From positions 12,723,519 to 12,787,518 of the forward strand of contig NC_064539.1 in NCBI RefSeq assembly GCF_023856365.1: a stretch of DNA of 64,000 bases. The letters run 5' to 3'. Each line of letters begins with the position of its first letter. The first letter of the stretch is position 1. Below, one piece after another: positions 23,685 through 34,536 of the stretch. The stretch comes from Brienomyrus brachyistius (taxonomy: Eukaryota > Chordata > Actinopteri > Osteoglossiformes > Mormyridae). The translations under genes and the position numbers were made by a program. The notes under the pieces are model-generated. The model worked only from the letters and a program-made list of their open reading frames with translations. It was not told the origin of the DNA and ran no database searches.

Positions 23685-23830
23685 GATTTGGCAGTTAAGA
23701 TGGCAATTAGCCTTATTGCATGCCTTTGGGAAATGGGAGAAAGCTTGAAGCTAGACGGAGGAGATCTGTACAACCCTGGGAGTACATGCAAACACTACGG
23801 TGGTGGGAGTCAAACCCTCAACCACGGTAT
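23685..23830 (-). repeat. degenerate SINE fragment
   Basis: The ATTAGCCTTATTGCATGC to GTACATGCAAACACTACGG layout parallels the body and head of SINE family A, but strongly diverged. It ends near a GGGAGTCAAACCCTC B-box-like sequence. Confidence 0.4.
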
Positions 23831-24177
23831 AAGTATCACATATAAAACATTCAAATATCATATTACACTGTATATGAGGACAGTGTGAGGCTCGGTGGAC
23901 TATATATCAGTCATGTCAGAAAAGTAAAACAGCACAACATCATGAACATTATGAGCAACCTATTGGAAATAAAGCGAAGAATCTAGTGCAATTACATAAT
24001 TTTCAATTTCACCAAGACTTATATTGTACACTTGTCCTCCATTGAGGGTCAGGTAAGTGAGAATGGTCTGTGTGGTCTAATCCTGAACCAGAGGAGGTTA
24101 TAGGCCCTATTTCTTGTCTCTGACTCCTTGGAAAACAATTATTCTGGAAACATTAAAGCAATTACGTCTGCAGGGCG

Positions 24178-25203
24178 TGTATTGAGTCCTGGTTGTGATA
24201 AATATGAAAACTTGAGATGTAATGACCTACTATTCATTCAATGAATGTACATATAAAAAATCATTAAAATATTTCCATTATTCATAGTTTCATCACAATA
24301 CAAAACATTTCATCAATAAAAATTTCCACAATATGATTATATCTTTGTACGTATTTGTTCCCCCTCCTCAACCAATAACATGGGGGAGTGGCATCCTGTA
24401 TTTCATAGTGGGACCCCCCAACTCGATTTCTGATATTTGTTCACCCCCCCATAGGGTCAAATCCTAAAATCCCAGCTCTGTGAGCCAGTGGTAATTGGTT
24501 CTGAAATGTATTTAGACAGAGCAGTGAGCATTCATTGTCATTGCCCTTAGAACACAGGGCTCAGAGCTTCTGAGTGTTTGGTCCTTGGTTTTATTCTGGG
24601 TTAGCAACATGGTCACTGGCTTTTTGCTTTGAGTGTTGACATCCTGGTTTTGAGTCCATAGATCTTGACGGCCAGTATTCTGTCTGAAGTTTCTGGTTCT
24701 GGTTAGCTGGTATCTTGTTCCTTGGTTCACAGCCAGTAGAGTAGTTGCAGCCTGCAGCTGGTGTGCTGGGCAATTGGTGTCTTGTTCTTAGGTCTGACAT
24801 GAATATCTTGATTATATTTGTTGTAGCTGCGCTTCTTGTTTTCTGAGGTCTGGTTCCTGTTCCTCATTCTCCAGTTATCTGCACTGGAACCTACTTTTCT
24901 ACGCCTCATCCTGGAACTGCCTATCCAGTCAGCAGATGTTTCATTGACCAAGTGGAAAGAAAATCAGGCGTAGTGGAGGGACGGCCCTGTTTGGGCCATT
25001 TTTTGGACCGCGATTGTGAAAGGCAATAAATGTGCATTGAGTCCTAGTTGTGATAAATATGAAAACTTACATTCAGAGATGTAATGACCTCTGTACATTC
25101 ATTCAATGAATGTACATACAGTATATAAACATTCATTAAAGTATTTCCATTATTCATAGTTTCATCACAGTACAAAACATTTCATCAGTAAAATTTACAC
25201 AAT
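24178..25203. repeat. pair of 155-172-bp direct repeats
   Basis: The segments 24178-24332 and 25032-25203 share most of their sequence (ATTGAGTCCT, GTTGTGATAAATATGAAAAC, TTTCCATTATTCATAGTTTC and more) in the same orientation, with small indels. They flank about 700 bp that I cannot identify. They may be short terminal repeats, or a local duplication. Confidence 0.75.
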
Positions 25204-25862
25204 AAGATTTACTGACAATGTATGGAGAATGTGAGTTTCAGCATTTGTGCTGTATTATATGAATTAGTGTATGACATAGAAACCAAGATAATCAGTATCC
25301 AGTATGGGAAAGCAAAAACTGTGGATATTTCAGATGGAAGTAACCCAAACTTACCCAATAAAACATTTACTATTTTATAAAATATGAGAAAGCTACATAT
25401 TGCTAGATTAATGGATAGATTAAAGGTTTTAGAGTAGTATTATGAAGTCTTCCAGAGATGTTGGAAACATTTTTTATGTCTGCAGAAGTTCCTGACCATC
25501 ACCATTCAAAGTCTGGAAATGTCGATGCTAGCTTCTCAGTATTTATAGGTCATTTATAGGTTTTATAAATATTATAGGTACACAAGAATAAATGCAGGTG
25601 TCAAATTCGGTAGGATGAAAGAATATACAGTAGTGAGAAAACTGTGGGGTGTTAAAAGAGTTACAAATATCAGTGGGTGGTAATAACAGCCAAACTTCAG
25701 ACACTTTCAACTTTGGTTTGTTGTTTTAAAGGAGGGAATAATAGATCTTTTCTAGCCTGAATTAGTGCCACCTTCCATCAGTGAAATACAATGATAACTG
25801 GAAGATGACATAAGTCAAACTTAAGTCAAGAAGAGATTGAAGTAATTTTTTCAATACAAATT

Positions 25863-26215
25863 CCATCCATCCATCCATTTTCCAAACCGCTTATCCTACT
25901 GGGTCGGGGGGTCTGGAGCCTATCCCGGAAGCAATGGGCACAAGGCAGGGAACAACCCAGGATGGGGGGTCAGCCCATCGCAGGGCACACACACCCCATT
26001 CACTCTCACACGCACACCTACAGGCAATTTAGTAACTCCAATTAGCCTCAGCATGTTTTTTGACTGTGGGGGGAAACCGGAGTACCCGGAGGAAACCCCA
26101 CGACGACATGGGGAGAACATGCAAACTCCACACACGTGTGACCCAGGTAGAGAGTCAAACCCGGGTCCCAGAGGTGTGAGGCAACAGTGTTAACTACTGC
26201 ACCACCATGCCGCCC
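25863..26215 (-). mobile_element. SINE family A, copy 3
   Basis: Full-length copy. Target duplication TCAATACAAATT (25851-25862) and TCAATAAAAATT (26216-26227), 11 of 12 matching. It lies in the intergenic spacer. Confidence 0.9.
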
Positions 26216-26493
26216 TCAATAAAAATTATTAATTAGAATTTAAACTTGAATTAAAATTTTTATTTATCAGTATAATGAATGAGAATGCATTAGAAGAGTA
26301 TTTGTAAAATTATCTATTCAGATTTACTGTAGAAGGGGTGGTTCTCTGTTGGGGACTTATACATTCCCTGTGATGCTGCGTGTTACATAATCAAGCTTGT
26401 TTTCTATGTGAGGCCACACAACCAGATCCATTCTGCTAGACTTTTCATTAAGAGTAGGAATGACAGCTGCGGTTTTAGCCATACACTTATGCA

Positions 26494-26890
26494 TTTAGTG
26501 GCCAGTTAATTATGTACGCCTGCTTATTAATGCAAAAAGCCTTCATGCAGTAAATCATAAGGCTGTAACAGGTACAACACACTGACCCAGGTTCACTTAC
26601 TCTTCAGCTGAGTATTGGAATGGCTAAGATGTATGATGTCAGTAATTTCGAATGTGGTGGTTCCAGAATCCTAGAAAGCAACACCCTCCTGTGACTTTCA
26701 CACACTACACTGTTTATAGTTTACAGGGAATCACACAATAAATAAATGAATTAGAAAAAAACATCAAGTCACTGGCAGTTCAGTTCATGACAACACCTGG
26801 GAACGGGTATAGGAGACTCGTTAAAGCTAACAGGAAGAACACAAGTGCAAATATCACAGCCCAGTATGACAGTGGATCGTTTAACACATA
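26494..26890 (+). mobile_element. Tc1-like 5' part remnant
   Basis: The left end TTTAGTGGCCAGTTAATTAT and the downstream ATCCTAG..TTTACAGGGAAT, CACTGGCAGTTCAGTTC and GGAGACTCGTTAAAGC track the 5' terminal repeat and N-terminal coding part of a widespread fish Tc1-like family. The frame is lost. Confidence 0.5.
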
Positions 26891-26944
26891 TCATTAACTT
26901 ATAGAACTGTCTATCCAGGGTTGTTTATAAATGGATAATAAGAA

Positions 26945-27055
26945 ATGGGCATCCCATCCAGGGTGTTCTGCCTTAAGTCATACACCATCCTAGGCAGGCT
27001 ACAGGCTCATTGTCACCCTGGACTTGATAAGTAGCTGGAAGATAAATAGATGGAT
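26945..27055 (+). repeat. old SINE 3' fragment
   Basis: CATCCCATCCAGGGTGTTCT to AAGATAAATAGATGGA is the plus-strand 3' end of an old SINE of the same layout as family A, with the head missing. Confidence 0.4.
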
Positions 27056-29589
27056 TGTAATGGGAAATCATTTTGTGAAGTTATTTCTGGTCTCATCACC
27101 ATAACTTTAAAATGAACACGAACACACTAACATTATATTGATTCAGATCTGTGGTTTACTCTCTATTAACGCACTCTTAATTTCTCCAAAGACTGCTTTT
27201 AATACACCACAGAGAACATTTAGCATGTTTTCCTCTGTCTAATTAAAGATTATAGATGCGTTAACCTTTGAAAACTGGTGTCTGTTCTGATAAAGGATGA
27301 CTTTGGTATTTCTTAGTTTGTATCATAGTGTAGATTTGAGTGTCTTTTCAGATTGAAAGTTTATATCTGGAATGAAATAACATATTAGTTATTATAACAT
27401 GTCTAATTTGACTTCCTAAGTTTATTTTATTTACTGTATATTTAATCATAGCACATGCTTTCAAGCCAAAGTAAAGGGAAGAATGCACCTTTGTTTCTGG
27501 GTGATATAATTGCAAAATTATTTTAAGCTAATTTGATTGGATTATTAATGTTGCGTATATGGTTTGTACTGCACATGTGACCCAGATACTGGGAACTGCT
27601 CTTCAGCTGTGGAAGACATCATAGAATAATTACAGCCTTTATGAAGTGCTCCCTATTGTGATTATTATTTACTGAGATATTTTGGCAATTTGCCTCGATG
27701 ATAACACACTGATCTATTCCAAACATTAACTCACTGTTTTGTAAATCCATAATGGTCAACCCCAAACTGACTGTACAGGAAAAAAATAGATTTAGTACTG
27801 AAGCTTGTGGTCAGAGCACAGAGTCAACCATTTATCCCTCACTACCGGAGCAGTACCATTTACAGTTTGCATCCTGAAATTCACTGCTACAGTCTGTGGA
27901 TGGTTTGAGATCACTTGGGCTTTGGTGAAAGCCATAATTGATCTTTATTAAACTTTATTTCTCTGATCTTTACTGGGTTCAGAGCTTATCGTGTAATGAA
28001 CAGTAGCAACCAGCCTGACATTATACCCAGCACATCAGCCAGGTTCCATAGTCTTTGTATATAATCTTGAAAGAAAAAATAATTTATCCACCCATCTGTT
28101 CATGGCAATTCTAGGTTGTGGGGAACATTGGGGACCAGGAAGCACAGGGCAGGGGAACACCCTGGTAAGTATTTTCAGGGATGTTACCTTGAAAAACATC
28201 ATAAATAAAAAAGCAAAAACAAACAAACAAGCAAACGAAAATCAGACAAGCCAATCATCAGTAATGTCACTACATGACAATTTCAGTGAGGTTTGTATTC
28301 AAAATTACTGTACAAAAGGTGGTGGAAAGCATGTAACAATATTACCAAACAGCTGCTAATTATTGGGAATTATGCATAAATGAAACTTGCCCTCTGCTGA
28401 CCCTCCCTTCACCAACTCATGTGACATAACACCTTCCTGGATTTCTTCCAGATGTGCGCTTGTTAGTAAGAATGTTACATGAAGCCTCAGACAGTTTTTC
28501 CCTGTGGCTCTGTTTCCATGGTTCTTATTTGAAGAAAGTTCCACTTAAATGTTTAGATGTGTGATTACTAGTCTTGATATTTCAGTTAGAACTAATGGTG
28601 TGCTAATCTTGCAGTCACTCAAACAGCTTTAAAATGACAGCCAAAGGTAGTTCACATCTTTTGGTAAACACTGAAGAGTAAACAAACAAACAAATATCAC
28701 ATGCTGGGGATCAACCAACAGGATATTAATGACAGAAATGTGCAATACAATACTTCACATAAGCATAATGTTGAATTTTTAATACGTAAAAAGCTGTAAT
28801 CCTTGCCAATACGGCATTCAAAGTATATTGTCTCACAGACTATACATATTCAAAAGCTAGAATCAGACAACACTTGGTTCATAATACATTTAGAAGAAAA
28901 ATAGGAAAGGCTGTCAAAATATTGAGACAGGCTTCTGATAGTATTTTTTTTTATCAGATCTGTACATGTAAACAGTATATCATTTACAATTTTTCAAAGC
29001 TTTAAGTACTAATCTAAAGCAATTGTACGTGGATGTATATGCCACCACACCCACAAGGCTGTCACTGTCGCAACAGTAGGTACTTTTAACACTACGATCC
29101 CTGAAGTCAACGAAATTTTTCGGACGCACCTCGGGTGGAGCCCCCCCCTCACTCCCCACACAAGCTGCCCGCCCCCTCATCAGCGCCAATCAACACCTAT
29201 TGTTTTGCAAATGAAAGCGGAGTTTCACGGTTTCAGCTTCGGGTCTGCACAGAAACGTTTTCTAACAGTGTGGTCTGAGGAATCGTAAAATACATGCGTT
29301 AATATATCCTAATTTGAAACACAGTTGAATCCCCATTTCTCTTGATTCGGTAATTTCAGTTTCAAGAAAGTATTTGATGGAATAAACACATGCATTTGCT
29401 TACTGCCTGTAGCAATCGGTAATCTGATTTTCAGTTTTAAAATTCGATCAGGGCTAAATGACAAATAAATTAATGTATGTCATTAAAATTACCCTGGCAT
29501 GATATTTGCATTATAAATGTACCGACAGACAAAGCATTTTTATAGGTAATGAAGAAAAACCTGCAACTTGCAATGTGCAAAGACCGTAA

Positions 29590-29975
29590 TCCCCGTAAGA
29601 AGTGCATGCACACAAAAGACTGCTGATTACTATGTCCATTTGTTATGAGAGAGCACAATGCGCTTTGAATGTAAACACTGACGTTGCTACTTGCGAAAAA
29701 GATCGCGCAGTTATGAGCGCACAAAAGACTGTAAATTACTGCGGACGTGTGTGCATTTGTGCGTAGGATTATGAGATGCCACGGTGAACTTCACACGGAA
29801 GCAATTCACATGTTACATGGGAAACATTGCGCAGTTATCAGCGCACAAAAGACTGTAAATTACTCCCGACGTGTGTGCATTTGTGTGTGGGATTATGAGA
29901 TGCCACAGTGCACACAAACACTTCGTGATGTACGTATGAAACAGGATGGGCAATTATGAGCACACAAAGTGCTAA
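29590..29975. repeat. tandem repeats of about 120 bp inside the piggyBac-like element
   Basis: The block GCGCAGTTATGAGCGCAC followed by AAAAGACTGTAAATTACT starts at 29705 and again at 29829, a period of 124 bp. A diverged copy precedes these (about 29600) and a truncated one follows (29948). Such subterminal repeats may bind transposase; this is inference. Confidence 0.7.
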
Positions 29976-30281
29976 TTATTCAAAAACAGATTGTGGTCCA
30001 GATATATAATTACGGCATAATAAAAAAAAGACTTTCGCGTGCGTGTGTGTTTCCGTATCACATTCAATCGGTTATTTTTGATATAATAAATACATACAGT
30101 TGATGTCTGCAACAATCTGTGTAACCTTATTCAGTTGTAAAAGTTAGAGCTAAAAGATAAATTGATTTACATATATCGGTAAAAGAACCCTGGCATAACA
30201 TTAGCGCGATATATGCATTATAAATGAATCACTAAGTAAGAACTCGGGACACTGCAGCTGCGCTTTGCATGAAGGCTAAAG

Positions 30282-30524
30282 ATGGCTCTGTTTGGGAAAA
30301 AGAAACTTCGGCGTCGATTTATGCAAGAAAAGGAGATTGAAAAAGAAATGAAGACACAGCTTAGACAAGCTTCTGTTCCTCAGCTTGCCACTGGAAAGAG
30401 GACTCAGTGTCAGGTGCTCCGTCACTGTAATAGGAACCACAGTACAGAGAGATGTGTGCAGTGTGACAGGTACACCTGTAGCAAGTGTAGGAAGGAGGGT
30501 CCTTGGGTGTGTGATGACTGTTAG
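30282..30524 (+). CDS. small Cys-rich ORF, remnant of piggyBac transposase C-terminus
   Basis: An 80-residue ORF. The first 30 residues are Lys/Arg/Glu-rich and helical. The last 40 contain eight cysteines (43, 49, 58, 61, 66, 69, 77, 80) and nearby histidines (48, 53), in a pattern like the cross-brace zinc finger at the C-terminus of piggyBac transposases, which binds the terminal repeats. It lies inside an element with TTAA duplications, and AATAAA follows 48 nt after the stop, so it is probably the end of the original transposase gene. The ATG has a purine at -3 and G at +4, with a stop codon three codons upstream. The DDE catalytic core is absent. Whether this piece is expressed is unknown. 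Confidence 0.6.
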   Translation: MALFGKKKLRRRFMQEKEIEKEMKTQLRQASVPQLATGKRTQCQVLRHCNRNHSTERCVQCDRYTCSKCRKEGPWVCDDC

Positions 30525-30571
30525 TGGATAGAAAAGGTTTTGTATCTTTAGTGTATGTGCTTATTTTGTAT

Positions 30572-30577
30572 AATAAA
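30572..30577 (+). terminator. polyadenylation signal of the Cys-rich ORF
   Basis: AATAAA 48 nt downstream of the stop of the 80-residue ORF, in the context expected for the end of a transposase transcript. Confidence 0.45.
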
Positions 30578-31386
30578 TGTGTATCTTCCACTTGAATGAC
30601 ACGGACTCTCTCTCTCTATCATACACACACATGCTCTTTATCTTTATACCATCTGATACTTGAAATTTACACATTCTTTGTCAATATTCCTGCAGCTTGT
30701 ACTCATGAATCAATGATGCAACTTTTTCCCATGTGGCACATGAAGTGTTTACATCAGAAATGCACATGCGTGCACATGTATGACATGTTATTTCATCATA
30801 CATTTACACATATAGTTGTAGACACAGAACATACATCAAAATATATGTATTTGCTATATCAAAATATATTTGTGTAATTGACACCACGGTTACCGTAGTA
30901 GATTTGGGGGTTCCACTGTATTTCAAATTATTATGTATAAAAGCATGTGAATCCTTACAATACATCACTAGATAAACTCTTTAGTGCAGACCTGAGTTGA
31001 AGAAGTGACTTCAGGCTGGGGGATGACTTCAGCTGAGTGACTGTGATTCATTTGCAAAACAAAAGGTGTTAATGGTGCTGGAGAGGGGGCGGGCAGCTTG
31101 TGAGGGGAGTAAGAGGGGGGGCTCCTTGTGAGGAGAGCCTCATTTTTCCAGGAATTCTAGTGTTAATCCTTCGATTTCCATTCCGAATGTGTTTCACTTT
31201 GAATGCAGATATAAGAACTACGTGAGCGTACGCATTGATTGCACGTGCACATAAATCATGTGACTCAAGACTTCCATATTACGGAGTCAACTGCATTCTA
31301 ATGATAATTTCTGGTGGAGCATGGTATGAAGGTCATAATCAATTTCAATCAGTATTGCAATTAATGTGGGGAAACTTTTCAAAGTA

Positions 31387-31390
<4 letters not shown>

Positions 31391-31460
<70 letters not shown>

Positions 31461-31513
31461 GTGTGCGCGCGCACACACACACCACACACACACCACACAC
31501 ACACACACACACA
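31391..31513. repeat. compound (AT)n-(CA)n microsatellite
   Basis: About 65 bp of pure AT repeat, then GTGTGCGCGCGCACACAC and about 50 bp of CA repeat with two interruptions. It is roughly 130-250 bp left of the CpG-enriched parp8 promoter stretch. Confidence 0.95.
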
Positions 31514-31639
31514 AGAATTTACCTATGTAAAGAGCATTTGCTTGCATGCAACCACCTCAGTTTTGTATCGGTTATCAGTTAGTTGCCCTAACCGATATAA
31601 TCGCAATGCAGCCTCATGAATAAATCAATTACCTGTCAG

Positions 31640-32179
31640 TTATTATTTACTGTAGCTAAGAAAATACCGGAGACGCGCATTACATCACCAACTCGCACCG
31701 AATTGCAGAACGTCTTGTGTGATACACTGTGTACTTTCGGTGTCCCTGATCAGTTATTTTTTTCCTTTTATTTTGCACCGGGTTTTAATAAAAGGGCGCG
31801 TTTCTCTTTAACAGACAAGGAAGATCTCGGCTTTAGCTTTCGAAATCGCCATTGTTAGCGGTGATGTGAAATAGTGCTCGGCGCTTCCGGTTTAATATAT
31901 AAAAAACAGCTATCGGTATGAAATGTACGTCGAGAAGCGGAGCTGTTGAGTCTTGGTGCTTTTCATTCGTGTCTATTCTTATCGGAGAGATCATTTAATA
32001 AAGAGTTCGTCGTCTCACCTGGTCTTTTTATTTTTACGGAAGCAGCCGAGAGCGAAAGCGCATTTTTTCAGTTATCCGGAATTCAGTCTATGAAAGCTCG
32101 GCGCTTACATCCTGAAAAGGATATCCGATATATATTTTTACTGTATAATAAAACAAGCCATTCCAGGGGGTTTTATTTT
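31640..32179 (+). promoter_or_regulatory. CpG-enriched promoter and 5'UTR of parp8
   Basis: CpG dinucleotides are dense here compared with the nearly CpG-free flanks, as expected for an unmethylated vertebrate promoter. An ETS-type CTTCCGG lies at 31884-31890 and a TATATAAAA stretch at 31896-31904. The start of transcription cannot be fixed from sequence. The reading frame of the parp8 start is open back to an ATG at 31946, but the family start is the ATG at 32180, so I treat the upstream part as 5'UTR. Confidence 0.5.
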
Positions 32180-32270
32180 ATGGGGATGTGTTCAAGACAA
32201 GAGAGAATACAAAAAGACGTCGACATCGTAATTCAAAGGTGCAAGGCAGAGAAAGACTGCCTGTTTTCTG
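32180..32270 (+). CDS. parp8: parp8 coding exon 1
   Basis: The start codon at 32180 opens MGMCSRQERIQKDVDIVIQR and continues through CKAEKDCLFS to a GTGAGT donor in phase 1. This N-terminus is diagnostic of PARP8, a member of the PARP/ARTD family whose mammalian form carries out mono-ADP-ribosylation. Human PARP8 is about 850 residues; the seven exons in this window cover about the first 170, and the catalytic domain lies beyond the right edge. The gene reads away from pdzd2 on the same strand, across a spacer of about 11 kb. All seven exons have consistent phases and no lesions. Confidence 0.9.
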
Positions 32271-33027
32271 GTGAGTTTCCGACTTCAGTGATGTGCAGCG
32301 TAGGTTATATGGCTTAATCCTCCTAAAATTCCGTCTCTGCTCTTGCATATATTTTCTATCTAACTAGTTGTAAATTGAAATACACTGCCGAAAATACGGC
32401 CACAGTATCGCATTAGCGAGCTTCTTCCTGCAATATTTTGGCATCATTGGCGAGATAACTTAATTGCTGACAGCTGGTTAAGCACCTTATTACGCACAAA
32501 AGCGAAATTCGAGCCTTAAATGATGTCCATTTAATTTTAAATATGCGGACCCCCCTATACAGTGAGTACACCTGCTATTATTTTAGCCTATTGCCTTTTG
32601 CTACGAAGTTGTTCGAAAACAGGGCTATTTATTTTGACTAAACCTAGACATCAGATTCTGTTAAGGAAAAAAACGGAATTATTATGCTACCCATGTCGTT
32701 GGTTCCTGTTTATCAGTACATCAGACCTAAATGTGGGGATCAATTAAGCCTGATCATTTTTGTCACCAGAGCATGACAAAAAAGATTTAAAATTGAATAG
32801 CGATTTTATACGTGAAATAGCTCTGCTAATATTTAGTCATTATTATCATCCGTTTCCTCCATTGTCAGTGGAAACCCCTTCTGACGTTGCCATGGAAACT
32901 GCACTTGTTGAAATAGGACTTTTCCTGCGGTGATGGTGTTTTCCTCACCATTTTGTGTTTATTTCTGCTTTATCTCCTCTAATTGACTGATTTATTTATT
33001 TATTTATTTGTGCATTCTTTATTTCAG
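32271..33027. other. parp8 intron 1
   Basis: 757 bp of AT-rich intron with a clear donor and acceptor. I see no repeat or other feature apart from a short TTTATTTATTTA run near the acceptor. Confidence 0.7.
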
Positions 33028-33082
33028 ATTTTCGATACGCGGACTCAACGTTCACGTTCACGTATTCGAAGGGACCTAAAAG
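33028..33082 (+). CDS. parp8: parp8 coding exon 2
   Basis: 55-nt exon between tttatttcag and AAAAG|GTAGTT, phase 1 to phase 2. It encodes DFRYADSTFTFTYSKGPK, which continues the PARP8 N-terminal block. It is too short to appear as an ORF in the correct frame and was placed from splice signals and the family pattern. Confidence 0.88.
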
Positions 33083-34476
33083 GTAGTTACATTAATTTTG
33101 TAACCTCCTGCAATGTACATGTTCATGAAATGAGGAGAAAGACAATTTGGACGTGGCCAAATAGGTAGCAAGCTGGTGTTCTGAAGTATAGTACGAAAAC
33201 CAAAATGGTGTTGTCATACCCTTCTTATTTAAGCTCAAGCTATACTTACAATGGCTATATTCACTATTCCAATTATATTCACATAGTTATTTCAACTTTA
33301 AAAATATTCTGGTTCTGAATATTCATTTTTATGTTATGGAAACTATTTTGTTTTTAATGTAAGAAAGCTAGGAGGTCCATCCTTCAGAGAACATTCTGTT
33401 TTTCTAGAAATACTGTGCTACTGTGATTTATTTTTACGTTTTCTTGTTTCAAATCTTGATTATTTTTGAAATTTTTAACTAAAGTATTAGTTTACTGAAA
33501 AGACATGGTTGCACCACTGTCAGATACTAGGAAGTCTGAAATTATGATAAAGAGATTCACATAGACCTATTAAGCCACCCAAATACTATTAATTTGAAGC
33601 AGCAATTAAAATTAGACACACAAAGTAATGATCTATAGTACAAAATATGATTTGGGCTGGCAGTTACAGATGTTGGGGTTCGCATTCAAAGGATATCATC
33701 CCCAAAGAATGCACTGCAATTTTAGTCATTTCCACTTTTCCCATTCTAACATTCATACATAAAACACAAATACATTTCAGCCTACCTTGGGAGTTGGATG
33801 TGAATGAAAGTAACTTGCTGCCAGTGGGAAATGTTTTTCACTGAGCCTGTAAGCACAATTACAATGAAAGTCAATTTTAGTCGGTAGCAAAACTGTGTAA
33901 AAGCCTGGTAACTCTAGGAATGACCTTGTTACGGATTATTTTGATAAAACCTTAGGTAATCTCAATCTGAGCACATACAGCCTGAAAAGTAGCATTTCCT
34001 CTTGTGCTTGGCGAAAAATGTCTGTTAGGAATTTAAAATGATACATTTGTATTGATTTTCCAGTCATGAAAATTACATGATAAATATGCTAATCTCAAAG
34101 AGTTATTCAAGCTCTCTTTGCTCACTGGAGCAGCACCAATGGAGATAAGACAAAGCAGGCCAGTTTTTTTTTTATATTAAAAGCAAAGGTGCACAATTAT
34201 TTAAATGAGTTTTGTTCTTAATTGGAACAGACTCTAACAAGTGATTTCTTTACATACAATTTTATTAATCTGATGTTGCTTCTGTGATGTAATGGCTTGC
34301 ATGGACTTTTACTTACAGTAAAACTGAGACAGTTTTTTACTTTAACTTTTTGTAAAGCGTACTTTTATCTTTGGTCTTTGTTCTTCAAACATTGTTATGC
34401 TAATTGAGATTAACAATATTTATTTGATGTTGAATTGGCTTGAGCATAATTGTATATTTCAGAAGCTGTGTAACAT

Positions 34477-34478
<2 letters not shown>

Positions 34479-34536
<58 letters not shown>
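34479..34536. repeat. (TG)21-(G)16 microsatellite
   Basis: A TG dinucleotide run from 34479 to 34520 passes directly into sixteen Gs. Confidence 0.95.

Larger units (their letters stand above)
29086..31166. mobile_element. piggyBac-like non-autonomous element
   Basis: Bounded by TTAA on both sides (29086-29089 and 31163-31166), the piggyBac target duplication. Inside the TTAA, the left end CACTACGATCCCTGAA pairs with the right end (complement CACTAGAATTCCTGGA). The inverted similarity extends about 120-130 bp inward: the left arm reaches about 29214 and the right arm starts about 31047. Both arms share ACAAGCTGCCCGCCCCCT and GTTTTGCAAATGAA. The interior carries a tandem repeat (29590-29975) and a small Cys-rich ORF (30282-30524) with a poly(A) signal, but most of a transposase gene is absent. 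Confidence 0.82.
20870..31639. other. intergenic spacer pdzd2-parp8
   Basis: About 11 kb between the two genes. It holds the mobile elements listed separately. Between them (for example 20890-22000, 22080-22780, 23350-24170, 27060-28080, 28150-29080) I see AT-rich sequence without coding potential or RNA genes that I can support. Confidence 0.6.

Noticed and set aside
31287..31547. 86-codon minus-strand frame with an Ile-Tyr run
   Set aside because: Translation of the AT and CA microsatellites; not a gene.
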